A DNA stretch of 21,239 nt from Comamonas sp. lk (lineage in GTDB: Bacteria > Pseudomonadota > Gammaproteobacteria > Burkholderiales > Burkholderiaceae_C). The position numbers and the translations under genes were made by a program. Every line of letters begins with the position of its first letter. The stretch's first letter is position 1. This document shows positions 1 through 7,301 of the stretch, piece after piece. The DNA is taken from assembly GCA_945898105.1 (NCBI GenBank), contig CAMDHL010000007.1, forward strand, positions 1 through 21,239. The letters are read 5' to 3'. Below the pieces are notes generated by a model, which saw only the letters and a list, made by a program, of their open reading frames with translations, searched no databases and was not told the DNA's origin.

Positions 1-542
1 TGGTAGAGCTGGCAGCTTAGGCGCGGCTTGCCATCTGGGCTCTCTGCGGGTGCCACGTAAAACTGAAAAAAAGCATGGCATGGCATGAGCGCCATCTTGG
101 ATAAATCGGCAACGTTCCAGGCACTGACGATCATGCGGCGCGAGTCGGGGTTGCTCTTTAAGGTCGCCATTAGCTCGCTGATTTGGTCGATGTGCTTGCC
201 GTCCGGCGTGGGCCAACTGCGCCACTGCACGCCGTAGACCGGGCCTAGGTCACCATCGGGCTTGGCCCATTCGTCCCAAATGCTGACGCCGCGTTCTTTA
301 AGCCAGTTGTTGTTGCCCGAGCCGGTCAAAAACCAAAGCAGCTCCTGGATGATGGAGCGCAAGTGCACTTTTTTGGTGGTCACCAGCGGGAAACCCTCTT
401 GGAGGTCAAAGCGCATCTGGTAGCCAAACACGCTGGTAGTGCCGGTGCCGGTGCGGTCTTGCTTGTGCACGCCTTGGGTGTAGGCGTGGCGCAGCAAGTC
501 TTCGTATTGGTGACGGACGGGACGCTCGGTGTGGCTTGTCAT
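1..542 (-). CDS. thyA: Thymidylate synthase, N-terminal 180 residues (cut by left edge)
   Basis: Thymidylate synthase makes dTMP from dUMP using 5,10-methylenetetrahydrofolate in the cytoplasm. The gene reads leftward from an ATG at 542-540 ([17 protein letters not shown]) and leaves the window in frame, so the C-terminal third is not visible. Family landmarks are clear: the [12 protein letters not shown] block near residues 29-40, FPLVTTKK at 51-58, the phosphate-binding [11 protein letters not shown] at about 133-143, and the catalytic cysteine in [11 protein letters not shown] (Cys155). The fit to ThyA is close and uninterrupted, with no frameshift. It lies downstream of the MFS gene on the same strand, but 262 bp of spacer containing a terminator-like hairpin separate them, so it probably has its own promoter. 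The flavin-dependent ThyX family is excluded by the Cys motif. Certain in function; only completeness is unknown. Confidence 0.97.
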   Translation of the reverse strand, partial: MTSHTERPVRHQYEDLLRHAYTQGVHKQDRTGTGTTSVFGYQMRFDLQEGFPLVTTKKVHLRSIIQELLWFLTGSGNNNWLKERGVSIWDEWAKPDGDLGPVYGVQWRSWPTPDGKHIDQISELMATLKSNPDSRRMIVSAWNVADLSKMALMPCHAFFQFYVAPAESPDGKPRLSCQLY

Positions 543-566
543 GAATGCTGCGTGTAGATTAAAAAC

Positions 567-580
567 CTCGCAAGCGCGAG
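567..580 (-). terminator. Short terminator-like hairpin upstream of thyA
   Basis: Read on the minus strand, a perfect 5-bp stem (CTCGC / GCGAG) with a GCTT loop is followed at once by GTTTTTA. This could end the MFS transcript. However, it sits only 25 bp before the thyA start, and a possible -10 hexamer TACAAT (604-599) lies upstream of it, so it could instead fall in the thyA leader. The stem is short, so termination strength is doubtful. Confidence 0.35.
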
Positions 581-804
581 TGCTTGGACAATGGACAAAT
601 TGTAGGCGGGCTCGCCTTTACAGCGACACCACATCTGTATTCGCAAGGATTAAGGCCTTCGCAATCGATTGGCCACTAGCACCAAAATCTGATGCCGAGA
701 TTTACTGCCGTGTAATGCTCGCTCCTGTAGGTAGCGCGAAATTAACCGTCCCAAGGCCGCAGGCTACGGCGATCCATGGGACTAGGTTGTGATTTGGGTC
801 TGCA

Positions 805-1959
805 TCAGCTAATCCGGTCAAGTAGAACAGTGGTCAGTAAAAGGAGCGTCAGCAAGCCCACTACGGCGGGCATCACTGCACTCAGACCGGCCCACGTGGC
901 CAGTAGGCCAAAGGCAGCAGGTATGACCGAGCCGCCTACGTAGGCGCAGGCCATTTGCCTGCCAATAAGACGTGTGGCCGCATCCACTGGAAAACGGCGC
1001 GTGGTCTCATGCATCATCGATGGAAAAATCGGTGCGCACCCCAGGCCCATCAACATCAGACCCCAAGGTGATAGGACGCCAAATACCTGGGGTAAAGCAA
1101 ACACCAAGGCACCCACTATGGCAAGCGCAATACCCAGGCGTACCAGTTTGCGGTTACCCAGGCGGTCGGCAATCAGGCCTACGCCAAAGCGCCCGGCAGT
1201 GATCGAGCCGAAATACAGACCCACCCAAAGCCCGGCATCGGGTGGTGGCAGGCCCCTCTCGTTCACCAAAACACTAGCGGCCCAAAGACCAGTACCCATT
1301 TCTGCGCCCACATAAACCAAAAAGCACAATGGCGCGAGCCACCAGGCCAATGGATGCACCTCATGCGCTTGCACCTCTTCGTGAGCCTGGGCGCTGGCAC
1401 TTTGCTGGGGCGCTTGTGCCCAGAGCCGCAGCGAGAGCCACAAGACCACTGCCAGCCCCAGTTGCGCCAGGCCAATAGCCTGCACGCCAAGATGCCAGCC
1501 GCCGCTGCTGGCCAAAGCCGCGCCCATGACCAATGGGCCAGTGCTGGCGCCCACACCCCAAAAACCGTGCAGCCAATTCATATGGCGGGAGGAATAATGC
1601 GCCGCCACAAACTGGTTGAGAGCGGAATCCACAGCGCCCGCGCCCAGTCCCAGGGGCACTGCCAGCGCCACGCACCAGTAAAAACTGGGGGCAACCGAAA
1701 AACCCAGCAAAGCCAGGGCCGTCATCAAACAACTGGCCGCCACGATGGTTCCGGTACCTACACGCTGTATCAGCCCGCCTGCCATAAATCCGGCACTCGC
1801 CGCGCAGGCCGTCATGGTCAGGGTGATAGCGCCCACGGCTGCCAGAGGTTGCTGCATCTCCAGCCGCATAGAAGGCCAGGCGACGCCCAAAATCCCATCG
1901 GGCAGGCCGATGCTGATAAAGGACATATAGACAATTGAAAGAAGAAAAATTTGCGCCAT
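805..1959 (-). CDS. MFS transporter (YbjJ/FucP-like)
   Basis: This is a 384-residue integral membrane transporter of the major facilitator superfamily with about 12 predicted hydrophobic segments in two halves. The first helix follows directly on the start (MAQIFLLSIVYMSFISIGLP). The GLPDGILGVAWP stretch resembles fucose-permease/YbjJ-like members, and a central polar loop rich in Ala, Gln and His (around residues 190-210) joins the halves. A loop of the type GRFGVGLIADRLGNRK after the seventh or eighth helix is the usual MFS basic/acidic loop. I chose the ATG at 1959. The reading frame extends upstream to a TTG at 2028, but that adds a charged, non-conserved tail. The substrate cannot be read from sequence. 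It lies 120 bp downstream of the FAD dehydrogenase on the same strand, so co-transcription is possible. Confidence 0.85.
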   Translation of the reverse strand: MAQIFLLSIVYMSFISIGLPDGILGVAWPSMRLEMQQPLAAVGAITLTMTACAASAGFMAGGLIQRVGTGTIVAASCLMTALALLGFSVAPSFYWCVALAVPLGLGAGAVDSALNQFVAAHYSSRHMNWLHGFWGVGASTGPLVMGAALASSGGWHLGVQAIGLAQLGLAVVLWLSLRLWAQAPQQSASAQAHEEVQAHEVHPLAWWLAPLCFLVYVGAEMGTGLWAASVLVNERGLPPPDAGLWVGLYFGSITAGRFGVGLIADRLGNRKLVRLGIALAIVGALVFALPQVFGVLSPWGLMLMGLGCAPIFPSMMHETTRRFPVDAATRLIGRQMACAYVGGSVIPAAFGLLATWAGLSAVMPAVVGLLTLLLLTTVLLDRIS

Positions 1960-2079
1960 GAAGTCGGGGATTTTTAGTAGTTGGTGGAGGTCGATTGCGG
2001 GCGACTTTCGGTGGCCCGCGCTCCACAATGCAAGCAGGTGGCTTGCGCAGTAAATTAGGCTTAATGCAGCAGCGAAGTT

Positions 2080-3504
2080 TTAAATGCGCGCCAGCATGCG
2101 TCCAGGGTTGAAAGTATTCTGGGGGTCCAGCGCGGTTTTGATGGAGCGCATCAAACCCAGCGCCACTGGCGATTTGTGCTTTTCCAGTTTCTCGCGTTTG
2201 AGGCTACCGATGCCGTGTTCGGCAGAAATTGAGCCGTTGTAGGCGTCCACCAATGCGTAGACGACACCATTGACCGGTCCTTCCTGCTCGCGCAAAAACT
2301 TTTCGGCGTCCTGACCCTCTGGCGCTTGCACGTTGTAGTGCAAATTACCGTCGCCCAAATGGCCATAGTTCACCAGCCGAATACCCGGGAAAGCCTGCGC
2401 CAAGGCCGCATCGGCTTGCGCCACAAACTCGGGGATGCGCGACACCGCAATAGAAATATCGTGCTTGATATTGAGTCCCTCTTGCGCTTGCGCTAGCGGA
2501 ATGCTTTCGCGGATATGCCACAGCGCCCGCGCCTGCGCCATGCTCTCAGCCACCACGGCGTCCGTTACGCAACCGGCCTCCATCGCGGCTTCCAGCAGAC
2601 GTTCAAACTGGCCGCGTGCGTGTTCGTCAGATTCGTTGTCCGAGTTCTCTAGCACCACGCAGTAAGGGCTGTTTTCGTAAAAGGGCACGCGCTGCTGCGG
2701 GAAATGCTTAACGACTAGCTTGAGTGCGAACTGGCCCATCACCTCAAATCCGGTCAACCCTGCGCTGAGGTGCTGGTGCGCCAGACCCAGCAGTTGCACG
2801 GCAGCCTCCAGGGATGGCACGGCGGCCAATGCCGTCAATTGCGATTTGGGCAGCGGATACAGCTTCATGGTGGCAGCGGTAATCACGCCCAGCGTACCTT
2901 CCGAACCGATAAACAGATGGCGCAAGTCATAGCCGGTGTTGTCCTTGCGCAAGCCTGTAAGGCCGCTCCAGACCTCGCCTTGCGCCGTAACCACTTCCAG
3001 GCCTAGGCAGAGTTCGCGTGTGTTGCCGTAGCGAACCACTTGCGTACCCCCGGCGTTGGTACCCAAGTTGCCGCCTATGGTGCAACTGCCTTCCGAGGCC
3101 AAACTCAAGGGGAATAAAAACCCCGCTTTCTCGCATACATCTTGCAGGCTTTGCAGCACGCAGCCGGCCTCCACGGTAATGGTCAGGTTGCCGCCATCAA
3201 GTGCCCGTACCGCGTTCATGCGCGTCAGGCTTAGCACCACTTGCGTTCCCGTTGCGTCCGGCGTGGAGCCGACCACCATGCCAGTGTTGCCGCCCTGGGG
3301 CACGATGCTCACGCCTGCTTCGGCGCAGGCCTTTACAACTGCCGCCACTTGCGCGGTAGATGCGGGTCGCACCACCGCCAGCGCTTTACCGCGCTCGCGT
3401 TTGCGCCAGTCCAGTTCGTAGCCAGTCAAATCGCCGTCGGTCAGGACATGTGTGCCGCCAACAATGGCTCGCAGCGCGGGAAGTAGGGCAGCAGGTGGGT
3501 TCAT
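2080..3504 (-). CDS. FAD-binding oxidoreductase, GlcD/D-2-hydroxyglutarate or D-lactate dehydrogenase type
   Basis: This 474-residue flavoprotein belongs to the family that oxidises D-2-hydroxyacids to 2-oxoacids (D-lactate, glycolate or D-2-hydroxyglutarate). The PCMH-type FAD-binding domain covers about residues 35-220, with PQGGNTGMVVGS (69-80), the GSCTIGGNLGTNAGG loop (139-153) and GSEGTLGVIT (200-209). The C-terminal FAD-oxidase domain shows KHDISI (347-352), the metal/substrate motif GHLGDGNLHYN (381-391), EHGIG (429-433) and the usual FNPGRML end (465-471). Length is normal for the family. The ATG at 3504 lies 9 bp after the stop of the DUF2069 gene, so the two are probably one transcript. 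No GlcE or GlcF partner is adjacent, which argues against the three-subunit glycolate oxidase and for a stand-alone D2HGDH/Dld2-like enzyme. The substrate is not decided by the sequence. Confidence 0.9.
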   Translation of the reverse strand: MNPPAALLPALRAIVGGTHVLTDGDLTGYELDWRKRERGKALAVVRPASTAQVAAVVKACAEAGVSIVPQGGNTGMVVGSTPDATGTQVVLSLTRMNAVRALDGGNLTITVEAGCVLQSLQDVCEKAGFLFPLSLASEGSCTIGGNLGTNAGGTQVVRYGNTRELCLGLEVVTAQGEVWSGLTGLRKDNTGYDLRHLFIGSEGTLGVITAATMKLYPLPKSQLTALAAVPSLEAAVQLLGLAHQHLSAGLTGFEVMGQFALKLVVKHFPQQRVPFYENSPYCVVLENSDNESDEHARGQFERLLEAAMEAGCVTDAVVAESMAQARALWHIRESIPLAQAQEGLNIKHDISIAVSRIPEFVAQADAALAQAFPGIRLVNYGHLGDGNLHYNVQAPEGQDAEKFLREQEGPVNGVVYALVDAYNGSISAEHGIGSLKREKLEKHKSPVALGLMRSIKTALDPQNTFNPGRMLARI

Positions 3505-3513
3505 AAGCTGTGC

Positions 3514-3963
3514 TCAGCGAGGTTCAGAAAGAGGAGCTTCACGCAGGTCTGTGGCTTCGGCATCCCGCTGGCGCAAGCGAACATGCATCAGGCAGGCCAC
3601 AAACAGGGAAAGGCATAAAGCGATTTCCAGTAGGGCGCAGTAGTTGCCCGGCGCCTTGTCGCCCCAGGCGCGCACCACGCCTTCGGTGAAGTACAACCAC
3701 ACCAACATGGACACCCAGCGGTAGGTGTACATACGATTTTTAAGTAGCCCGGCCAAGGGCAGGCACAAGGGCAACGCTTTGAGAGCCAGCCAGGACCCAC
3801 CAGGCCGCAGCGGAGCCACCAGTAGCTCCCACGCCAAGCTAAGCAGTATGAGCCCGAGCAGGCTGCCCACGGCCAGCGCGCGGCTGAAGTGGACGTGGTT
3901 TTCTAGCAGGGCGGCGGCCTGGATCGGGGTGTCTATTGGGGAGGAGGGAAGCTGGTCTTGCAT
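3514..3963 (-). CDS. DUF2069 family inner-membrane protein
   Basis: This small membrane protein of 149 residues has four hydrophobic stretches at roughly residues 28-50, 56-74, 82-99 and 106-128 and charged ends. The central RMYTYRWVSMLVWLYFTEGVVR block is what I recognise as the DUF2069 signature, a proteobacterial family without an assigned function. The ATG at 3963 (MQDQLPSSP) is preferred over a TTG at 3990 in the same frame, because the longer form would run through the start region of the divergent YihY gene. It is followed after 9 bp by the FAD dehydrogenase gene. In many betaproteobacteria a DUF2069 gene lies beside YihY, as here; that is from general knowledge and was not checked. 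Function unknown. Confidence 0.85.
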   Translation of the reverse strand: MQDQLPSSPIDTPIQAAALLENHVHFSRALAVGSLLGLILLSLAWELLVAPLRPGGSWLALKALPLCLPLAGLLKNRMYTYRWVSMLVWLYFTEGVVRAWGDKAPGNYCALLEIALCLSLFVACLMHVRLRQRDAEATDLREAPLSEPR

Positions 3964-3984
3964 GTCGGTGGCATCATACCGGCC

Positions 3985-5202
3985 ATGCAACTACTTTCAC
4001 GCTTCCAACAATGGGTTGCCGATGTGCGCCACGTGCCGTGGCTACCGGCCTTCAGAACCTTGCGCGAACGCTTCCGAGAAGACCGTCTGGGTCTGACTGC
4101 CAGCAGCCTGACCTTTACCACCACCATCTCGCTGGTACCTTTGCTTACCGTTGCCTTGGCGGTGCTCACAGCCTTTCCGATGTTCGCCAAGTTTCAGGAC
4201 GTATTGCAAAAGTGGCTGGTCGCCAGTCTGATACCAGATGACATCGCCCGTCAGGTGCTGGGCTACCTGAACCAGTTTTCGCGCAAGGCCAGCAAGCTGG
4301 GGGCTTTTGGTTTGGGTGCGCTAGTGCTAACTTCCTTGGCCTTGATCTTCACGATCGACCGGACGCTCAACAGCATTTGGCGCGTGCGCACCCTGCGACC
4401 GCTGGGGCAGCGGCTCTTGATTTACTGGTCGGCATTAACGCTGGGGCCCTTGATTTTGGGCGTGAGCATTAGTTTTAGTTCGTATGCGGTTTCCGCATCG
4501 CGCGGGCTAGTGGAGAGTTTGCCTGGTGGGGTAGGCCTGCTGCTGGACTCCACGCAGTTTCTGATGGTCGCTGGCGGTATGGCAGCCATGTTTCATTACC
4601 TGCCCAACACGCGGGTGCGCTGGGGACATGCCTGGATGGGCGGCTTGTTTGTAGCCACCGGCATGGAAATCGCCAAGCGCTTATTGGCTTGGTATCTCGG
4701 GATGGTTCCGATGTACTCGGCCGTCTACGGTGCTTTTGCCACGCTGCCGATACTGCTTGTTTGGATCTATCTGTCCTGGGTTATCGTGCTGCTGGGGGCG
4801 ACACTGACTGCCTATGTTCCAGGCCTGATCGCGGGTTTGCCGCCGCGGCGTCAAGGTCCGGGAGCCCACTTCGGTCTGGCCCTTGCCTTGCTGTCGGATT
4901 TGGGTGCTGCTCGCACCCAGGCGGACCGGGGCAAGACTACGGCTGAACTGTGTGAAGACCTGCATGTCGACCCTCTGGACTTGGCCGATGTGGTTGACAC
5001 CCTTAAAGCGATGGACTGGATCGGTAAGCTTCAAGAAAGCCAGGGCCGTGACGGAGGAGGGCGCTGGGTTCTGCTGGTGGATCCGGTCCAAACGCCGATT
5101 GCGCCGCTGGTCCAAAACCTTTTGCTGGCGCAAGATCCGCACAGTGGGAACTTCTGGCGTACCGCCCTGCGTCCGGGCTGCACCTTGCATGAGGTGATGT
5201 AG
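3985..5202 (+). CDS. YihY/virulence factor BrkB family membrane protein with C-terminal winged-helix-like extension
   Basis: This 405-residue inner-membrane protein belongs to the YihY (UPF0761/BrkB) family. The N-terminus carries the family block DRLGLTASSLTFTTTISLVPLL (split here as residues 33-47 and 48-54), then FTIDRTLNSIWR (122-133) and membrane segments up to about residue 280, including YSAVYGAFATLPILLVWIYLSW. Residues about 295-405 are soluble and look like a small helix-turn-helix domain (TTAELCEDLHVDPLDLADVV), an extension found in the longer proteobacterial members. The older label ribonuclease BN for this family is a misassignment; the molecular role is unknown. The ATG at 3985 is preferred to an upstream TTG at 3958 that would overlap the divergent DUF2069 gene. 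The two start codons are 21 bp apart. Confidence 0.88.
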   Translation: MQLLSRFQQWVADVRHVPWLPAFRTLRERFREDRLGLTASSLTFTTTISLVPLLTVALAVLTAFPMFAKFQDVLQKWLVASLIPDDIARQVLGYLNQFSRKASKLGAFGLGALVLTSLALIFTIDRTLNSIWRVRTLRPLGQRLLIYWSALTLGPLILGVSISFSSYAVSASRGLVESLPGGVGLLLDSTQFLMVAGGMAAMFHYLPNTRVRWGHAWMGGLFVATGMEIAKRLLAWYLGMVPMYSAVYGAFATLPILLVWIYLSWVIVLLGATLTAYVPGLIAGLPPRRQGPGAHFGLALALLSDLGAARTQADRGKTTAELCEDLHVDPLDLADVVDTLKAMDWIGKLQESQGRDGGGRWVLLVDPVQTPIAPLVQNLLLAQDPHSGNFWRTALRPGCTLHEVM

Positions 5203-5293
5203 GCGCTCAGCCCCTTGGTGCTAAATTTTTTTGCTTTTTTATTTTATTGGGAATGATTGCCATAAGGCTTACGTCCCTATTTTTCACTATAAA

Positions 5294-5335
5294 GCCCCTA
5301 CTTAAGGTGTACCATTGCGCCCCTACCGAAGGCGT
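5294..5335. repeat. Imperfect 17-bp direct repeat upstream of the SET gene
   Basis: Two copies, GCCCCTACTTAAGGTGT (5294-5310) and GCCCCTACCGAAGGCGT (5319-5335), match at 14 of 17 positions with a 25-bp period. They lie 49 bp before the SET-gene start, in the only GC-richer part of an otherwise AT-rich spacer (5203-5383). The position suits a pair of regulator sites, but no known regulator was recognised. Confidence 0.45.
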
Positions 5336-5383
5336 TAGCTACCGAGCCTGCGGTGATTTGAAAAAAAGTTAATTATTGTTTTT

Positions 5384-5821
5384 ATGCATAGCAAAAAAAA
5401 GAAGCTACTCCAGCATCTGCGTACCGAAGTCTTCTGCCGCTTGGGCGTCTCGCCGGTGCACGGTATCGGAGTATTTGCTATCAGGGATATACCCAAAGGT
5501 GTCAAGCCGCTCAAGTCGCGTCTGAAGCTGCATGAAATTAAATTCAACCACGCCGAGGTCAGTTCTCTGCCATCTCAGGTGCGTAAAGAATTGGATATGT
5601 TTTGCTATTACGACAAGCACCATATGCTGATTCCGGCGATTGGTCTGAATTCGATGAATATGTCGGTTTACCTGAATCACTCCAAGTCCGCCAACGTCAA
5701 AATGCGCAAAGACGGCGTCCTGATCGCCTTACGCGACATCAAACGCGACGAAGAATTGGTAATGGACTATGACGACAGTTTTGGCGAAGTACACACCTTC
5801 GGGCCTGGCTCCGACGACTGA
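5384..5821 (+). CDS. Small SET-domain protein (putative protein-lysine methyltransferase)
   Basis: This is a 145-residue protein consisting almost entirely of a SET domain. The three family landmarks are in order: GIGVFAIRDIPKG (27-39) for the SAM-binding N-terminal strand, YLNHSKSANV (96-105) matching the NHS core, and RDIKRDEELVMDYD (117-130), where Tyr129 corresponds to the catalytic tyrosine of the E-L-x-x-D-Y motif. There is no pre-SET or Cys-rich post-SET region, and the usual Cys after NHS is a Lys. SET enzymes transfer methyl from SAM to protein lysines; the substrate of bacterial stand-alone forms is generally unknown. The N-terminus is very basic (HSKKKK). The start at 5384 is the only sensible ATG, but it has no clear Shine-Dalgarno sequence, only an AT-rich leader. 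It converges with the Ate-like gene across a shared terminator. Confidence 0.82.
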   Translation: MHSKKKKLLQHLRTEVFCRLGVSPVHGIGVFAIRDIPKGVKPLKSRLKLHEIKFNHAEVSSLPSQVRKELDMFCYYDKHHMLIPAIGLNSMNMSVYLNHSKSANVKMRKDGVLIALRDIKRDEELVMDYDDSFGEVHTFGPGSDD

Positions 5822-5842
5822 CAAAAATCGTTCGCTAGACAT

Positions 5843-5875
5843 AAAAAAACCGGCTCACTATGAGGCCGGTTTTTT
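5843..5875. terminator. Bidirectional intrinsic terminator between the SET and Ate-like genes
   Basis: An A-run (AAAAAAACCGGCTCA) and a T-run (TGAGGCCGGTTTTTT) form a GC-rich stem with a CTA loop and a single-base bulge, flanked by A7 on the left and T6 on the right. It therefore works as a terminator read from either strand. It lies 21 bp after the SET stop and 31 bp beyond the end of the convergent Ate-like gene. Confidence 0.85.
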
Positions 5876-5906
5876 CATGTTCCCACCAAAAGGGGGAAGT
5901 GCCGGA

Positions 5907-6782
5907 CTACTCCGACCGCATGCGATAAACCTGATTCCAGTCTTCGGGCTTGAAGTCCGTGTGCAGCGGTGAAGTGAGGTCTAGGGCCAGTGGGTGATCG
6001 TGGTCCGTCATGGCCAGGGCAAAAATAGGCTCATGGTCGGTCACAAATAGAGCCTTGTAGCCATAGTCGCCCACTGGGCCTAGGTTGTAGTAGCCATAGC
6101 CTGCTTTGTGCGTCCAGCGCGAGGCCAAGAGGCAGGCATAAATGCCGGGCGAGCGGTTGCGGTAGTCGGTATTCCACTGGCAGAAACTGCCATACACCTG
6201 GTTGCGCTCGGGCATCACGATGGACACGTCACTAAGTACCAGGTCGCCGTTCTCGGCATGCGCCTGAATAATCAGCACATCGAGATTTTGGACGTAGTCA
6301 ACGAAACCTGCGATCTCTTGGTCATGGATCTCATAGGCCGTGAAATGCTCCCGCCCCAGAGCGAACACGTCGGCAACCGAAAGGTCGCGGCCAGGGACTA
6401 ACTGCTCAGTAACCGTGAAGCTACGGCAAAGCTTGTCCAATTCCTTAAATTTACGGGCGCGCCGCTCGTCGGTCCAAAAATCCGGCGAGCCGGCATGTAC
6501 CAAACCGTATTTATCGTTTATCGGCACCCCGTAGTTTCCCTCAGGAGGGAGGGCGTAGACGATAAACGGCTTCTGCGCTGCGGCCAGCATCTGGGGTGTC
6601 ACATCGATATAAGGGCAAAGGCCGTCCCAGCGACTGGTGAAGTACTTAGTTTGTTCATGGAAGCTTTCCACACACAGGTTCTCTGGGGTCCAGGTCTGGT
6701 GTGGCAGCGCTTGCACTTCGTTGTGGTCTAAACCATTGAGTGCTTCGTGGTAGTTGGCGGATGTGTACAAGTCAGTCGTCAT
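5907..6782 (-). CDS. GNAT-fold protein resembling arginyl/leucyl-tRNA-protein transferases
   Basis: This 291-residue cytoplasmic protein is not one I can name. The C-terminal part (about 190-246) has a GNAT-like layout: a strand and turn around GSFCQWN, the helix SPGIYACLLASRWTHKAG (211-228), then YGYYNLGPV and YGYKALF (229-246). This resembles the end of Ate1/Bpt transferases, where SPG-x-Y is followed by a helix, Y-x-Y-L-G and M-x-Y-K-A-R-F. The Ate Cys-rich N-terminal domain is absent. Residues 1-190 are polar and unassigned. A role in adding an amino acid or acyl group to a protein or small molecule is an inference from that tail. The gene follows the YkgJ gene after 18 bp on the same strand, so they are probably co-transcribed and may act together. 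Confidence 0.6.
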   Translation of the reverse strand: MTTDLYTSANYHEALNGLDHNEVQALPHQTWTPENLCVESFHEQTKYFTSRWDGLCPYIDVTPQMLAAAQKPFIVYALPPEGNYGVPINDKYGLVHAGSPDFWTDERRARKFKELDKLCRSFTVTEQLVPGRDLSVADVFALGREHFTAYEIHDQEIAGFVDYVQNLDVLIIQAHAENGDLVLSDVSIVMPERNQVYGSFCQWNTDYRNRSPGIYACLLASRWTHKAGYGYYNLGPVGDYGYKALFVTDHEPIFALAMTDHDHPLALDLTSPLHTDFKPEDWNQVYRMRSE

Positions 6783-6800
6783 GGGCTTGGGTTCCTTTGG

Positions 6801-7283
6801 CTATGCCTTGGCTAGCAAGGGTTGCAGATCAAAGTAGTCAGAGTCGATGCGGTAGTTTTCGCGCAAAAACGCCGCATCACTGGTGTGCAGTGCCTTGATA
6901 GCACTGTGCATCGAGGCCAAATGCGCGGAGGCCTCGCTGTGGGGGTCGGAAAGCTGACGCTGGTATTCCGGCATCAGGGGGCAATCGCTGTCGTAATAAA
7001 ACTTTTTTTGCTTGGGGTGGTAGGCAAGCGGGTAGAGCTTGCAGCTCAGCGGCTTCTCGTCGCCAAGCGTGCAGCCCTGGTCGCCTAAGTGCGTGCATTG
7101 CGTCTCAATGCATACGCTTCCCATTGCCTTCTTTTCAGTGGCAGTGAGGGTAATGTCCAAGGGCGGAAAACCGGGTTCTATGTGGCAGCACTGTCTGCAC
7201 TGCGCGCAATGGTCAAACAGCACTTGCGCTTCCGGTAAAAATATCGCCGCGAATGCGGCGATATTTGGAGGGTAGTGAACCAT
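6801..7283 (-). CDS. YkgJ family cysteine-cluster protein (putative metal-binding)
   Basis: This 160-residue protein carries the CxxCxxCC motif that defines the YkgJ family (CAQCRQCC at 26-33). Further cysteines at about 58, 63, 71, 81 and 101 include the SCKLYPL element typical of the family. These proteins are thought to chelate zinc or an iron cluster; their biochemical roles are mostly unknown. The start is uncertain. ATGs exist at 7301 and 7283, neither with a good Shine-Dalgarno sequence. A GTG at 7223 (giving MLFDHCAQC) has GGAAG five bases upstream and would match the short N-terminus of many relatives. The DNA between 7283 and 7223 holds a perfect 12-bp hairpin. The downstream partner is the Ate-like gene, 18 bp away. 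The upstream spacer (7302-7583) is AT-rich and shared with the divergent NRDE gene. Confidence 0.85.
   Translation of the reverse strand: MVHYPPNIAAFAAIFLPEAQVLFDHCAQCRQCCHIEPGFPPLDITLTATEKKAMGSVCIETQCTHLGDQGCTLGDEKPLSCKLYPLAYHPKQKKFYYDSDCPLMPEYQRQLSDPHSEASAHLASMHSAIKALHTSDAAFLRENYRIDSDYFDLQPLLAKA
7239..7266 (-). promoter_or_regulatory. Perfect 12-bp hairpin at the apparent start of the YkgJ gene
   Basis: The arms AAATATCGCCGC (7239-7250) and GCGGCGATATTT (7255-7266) are exact reverse complements around a GAAT loop. On the transcribed minus strand the second arm runs into a U-rich stretch (AUAUUUUUACC), so the transcript has a terminator- or attenuator-like shape. It starts 17 bp inside the ORF if the ATG at 7283 is used, or forms part of a 5' leader if translation begins at GTG 7223. 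Confidence 0.6.
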
Positions 7284-7301
7284 TGCGAAACATCGCAACA
7301 T

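Noticed and set aside
529..792. 87-codon plus-strand frame upstream of thyA
   Set aside because: It overlaps the thyA start in antisense and resembles no family. The region is better read as a spacer.
1354..1938. 194-codon open frame on the plus strand
   Set aside because: Antisense to the MFS transporter; composition is rich in His, Gln and Arg with no motif.
4624..5202. Annotation of the YihY-type protein as ribonuclease BN
   Set aside because: The family was mislabelled in older databases; RNase BN is the unrelated RNase Z homologue ElaC.
5248..5272. Fur-box-like sequence around GGAATGATTGCCATAA
   Set aside because: It matches only one half of the 19-bp Fur consensus, and no iron-related gene follows.
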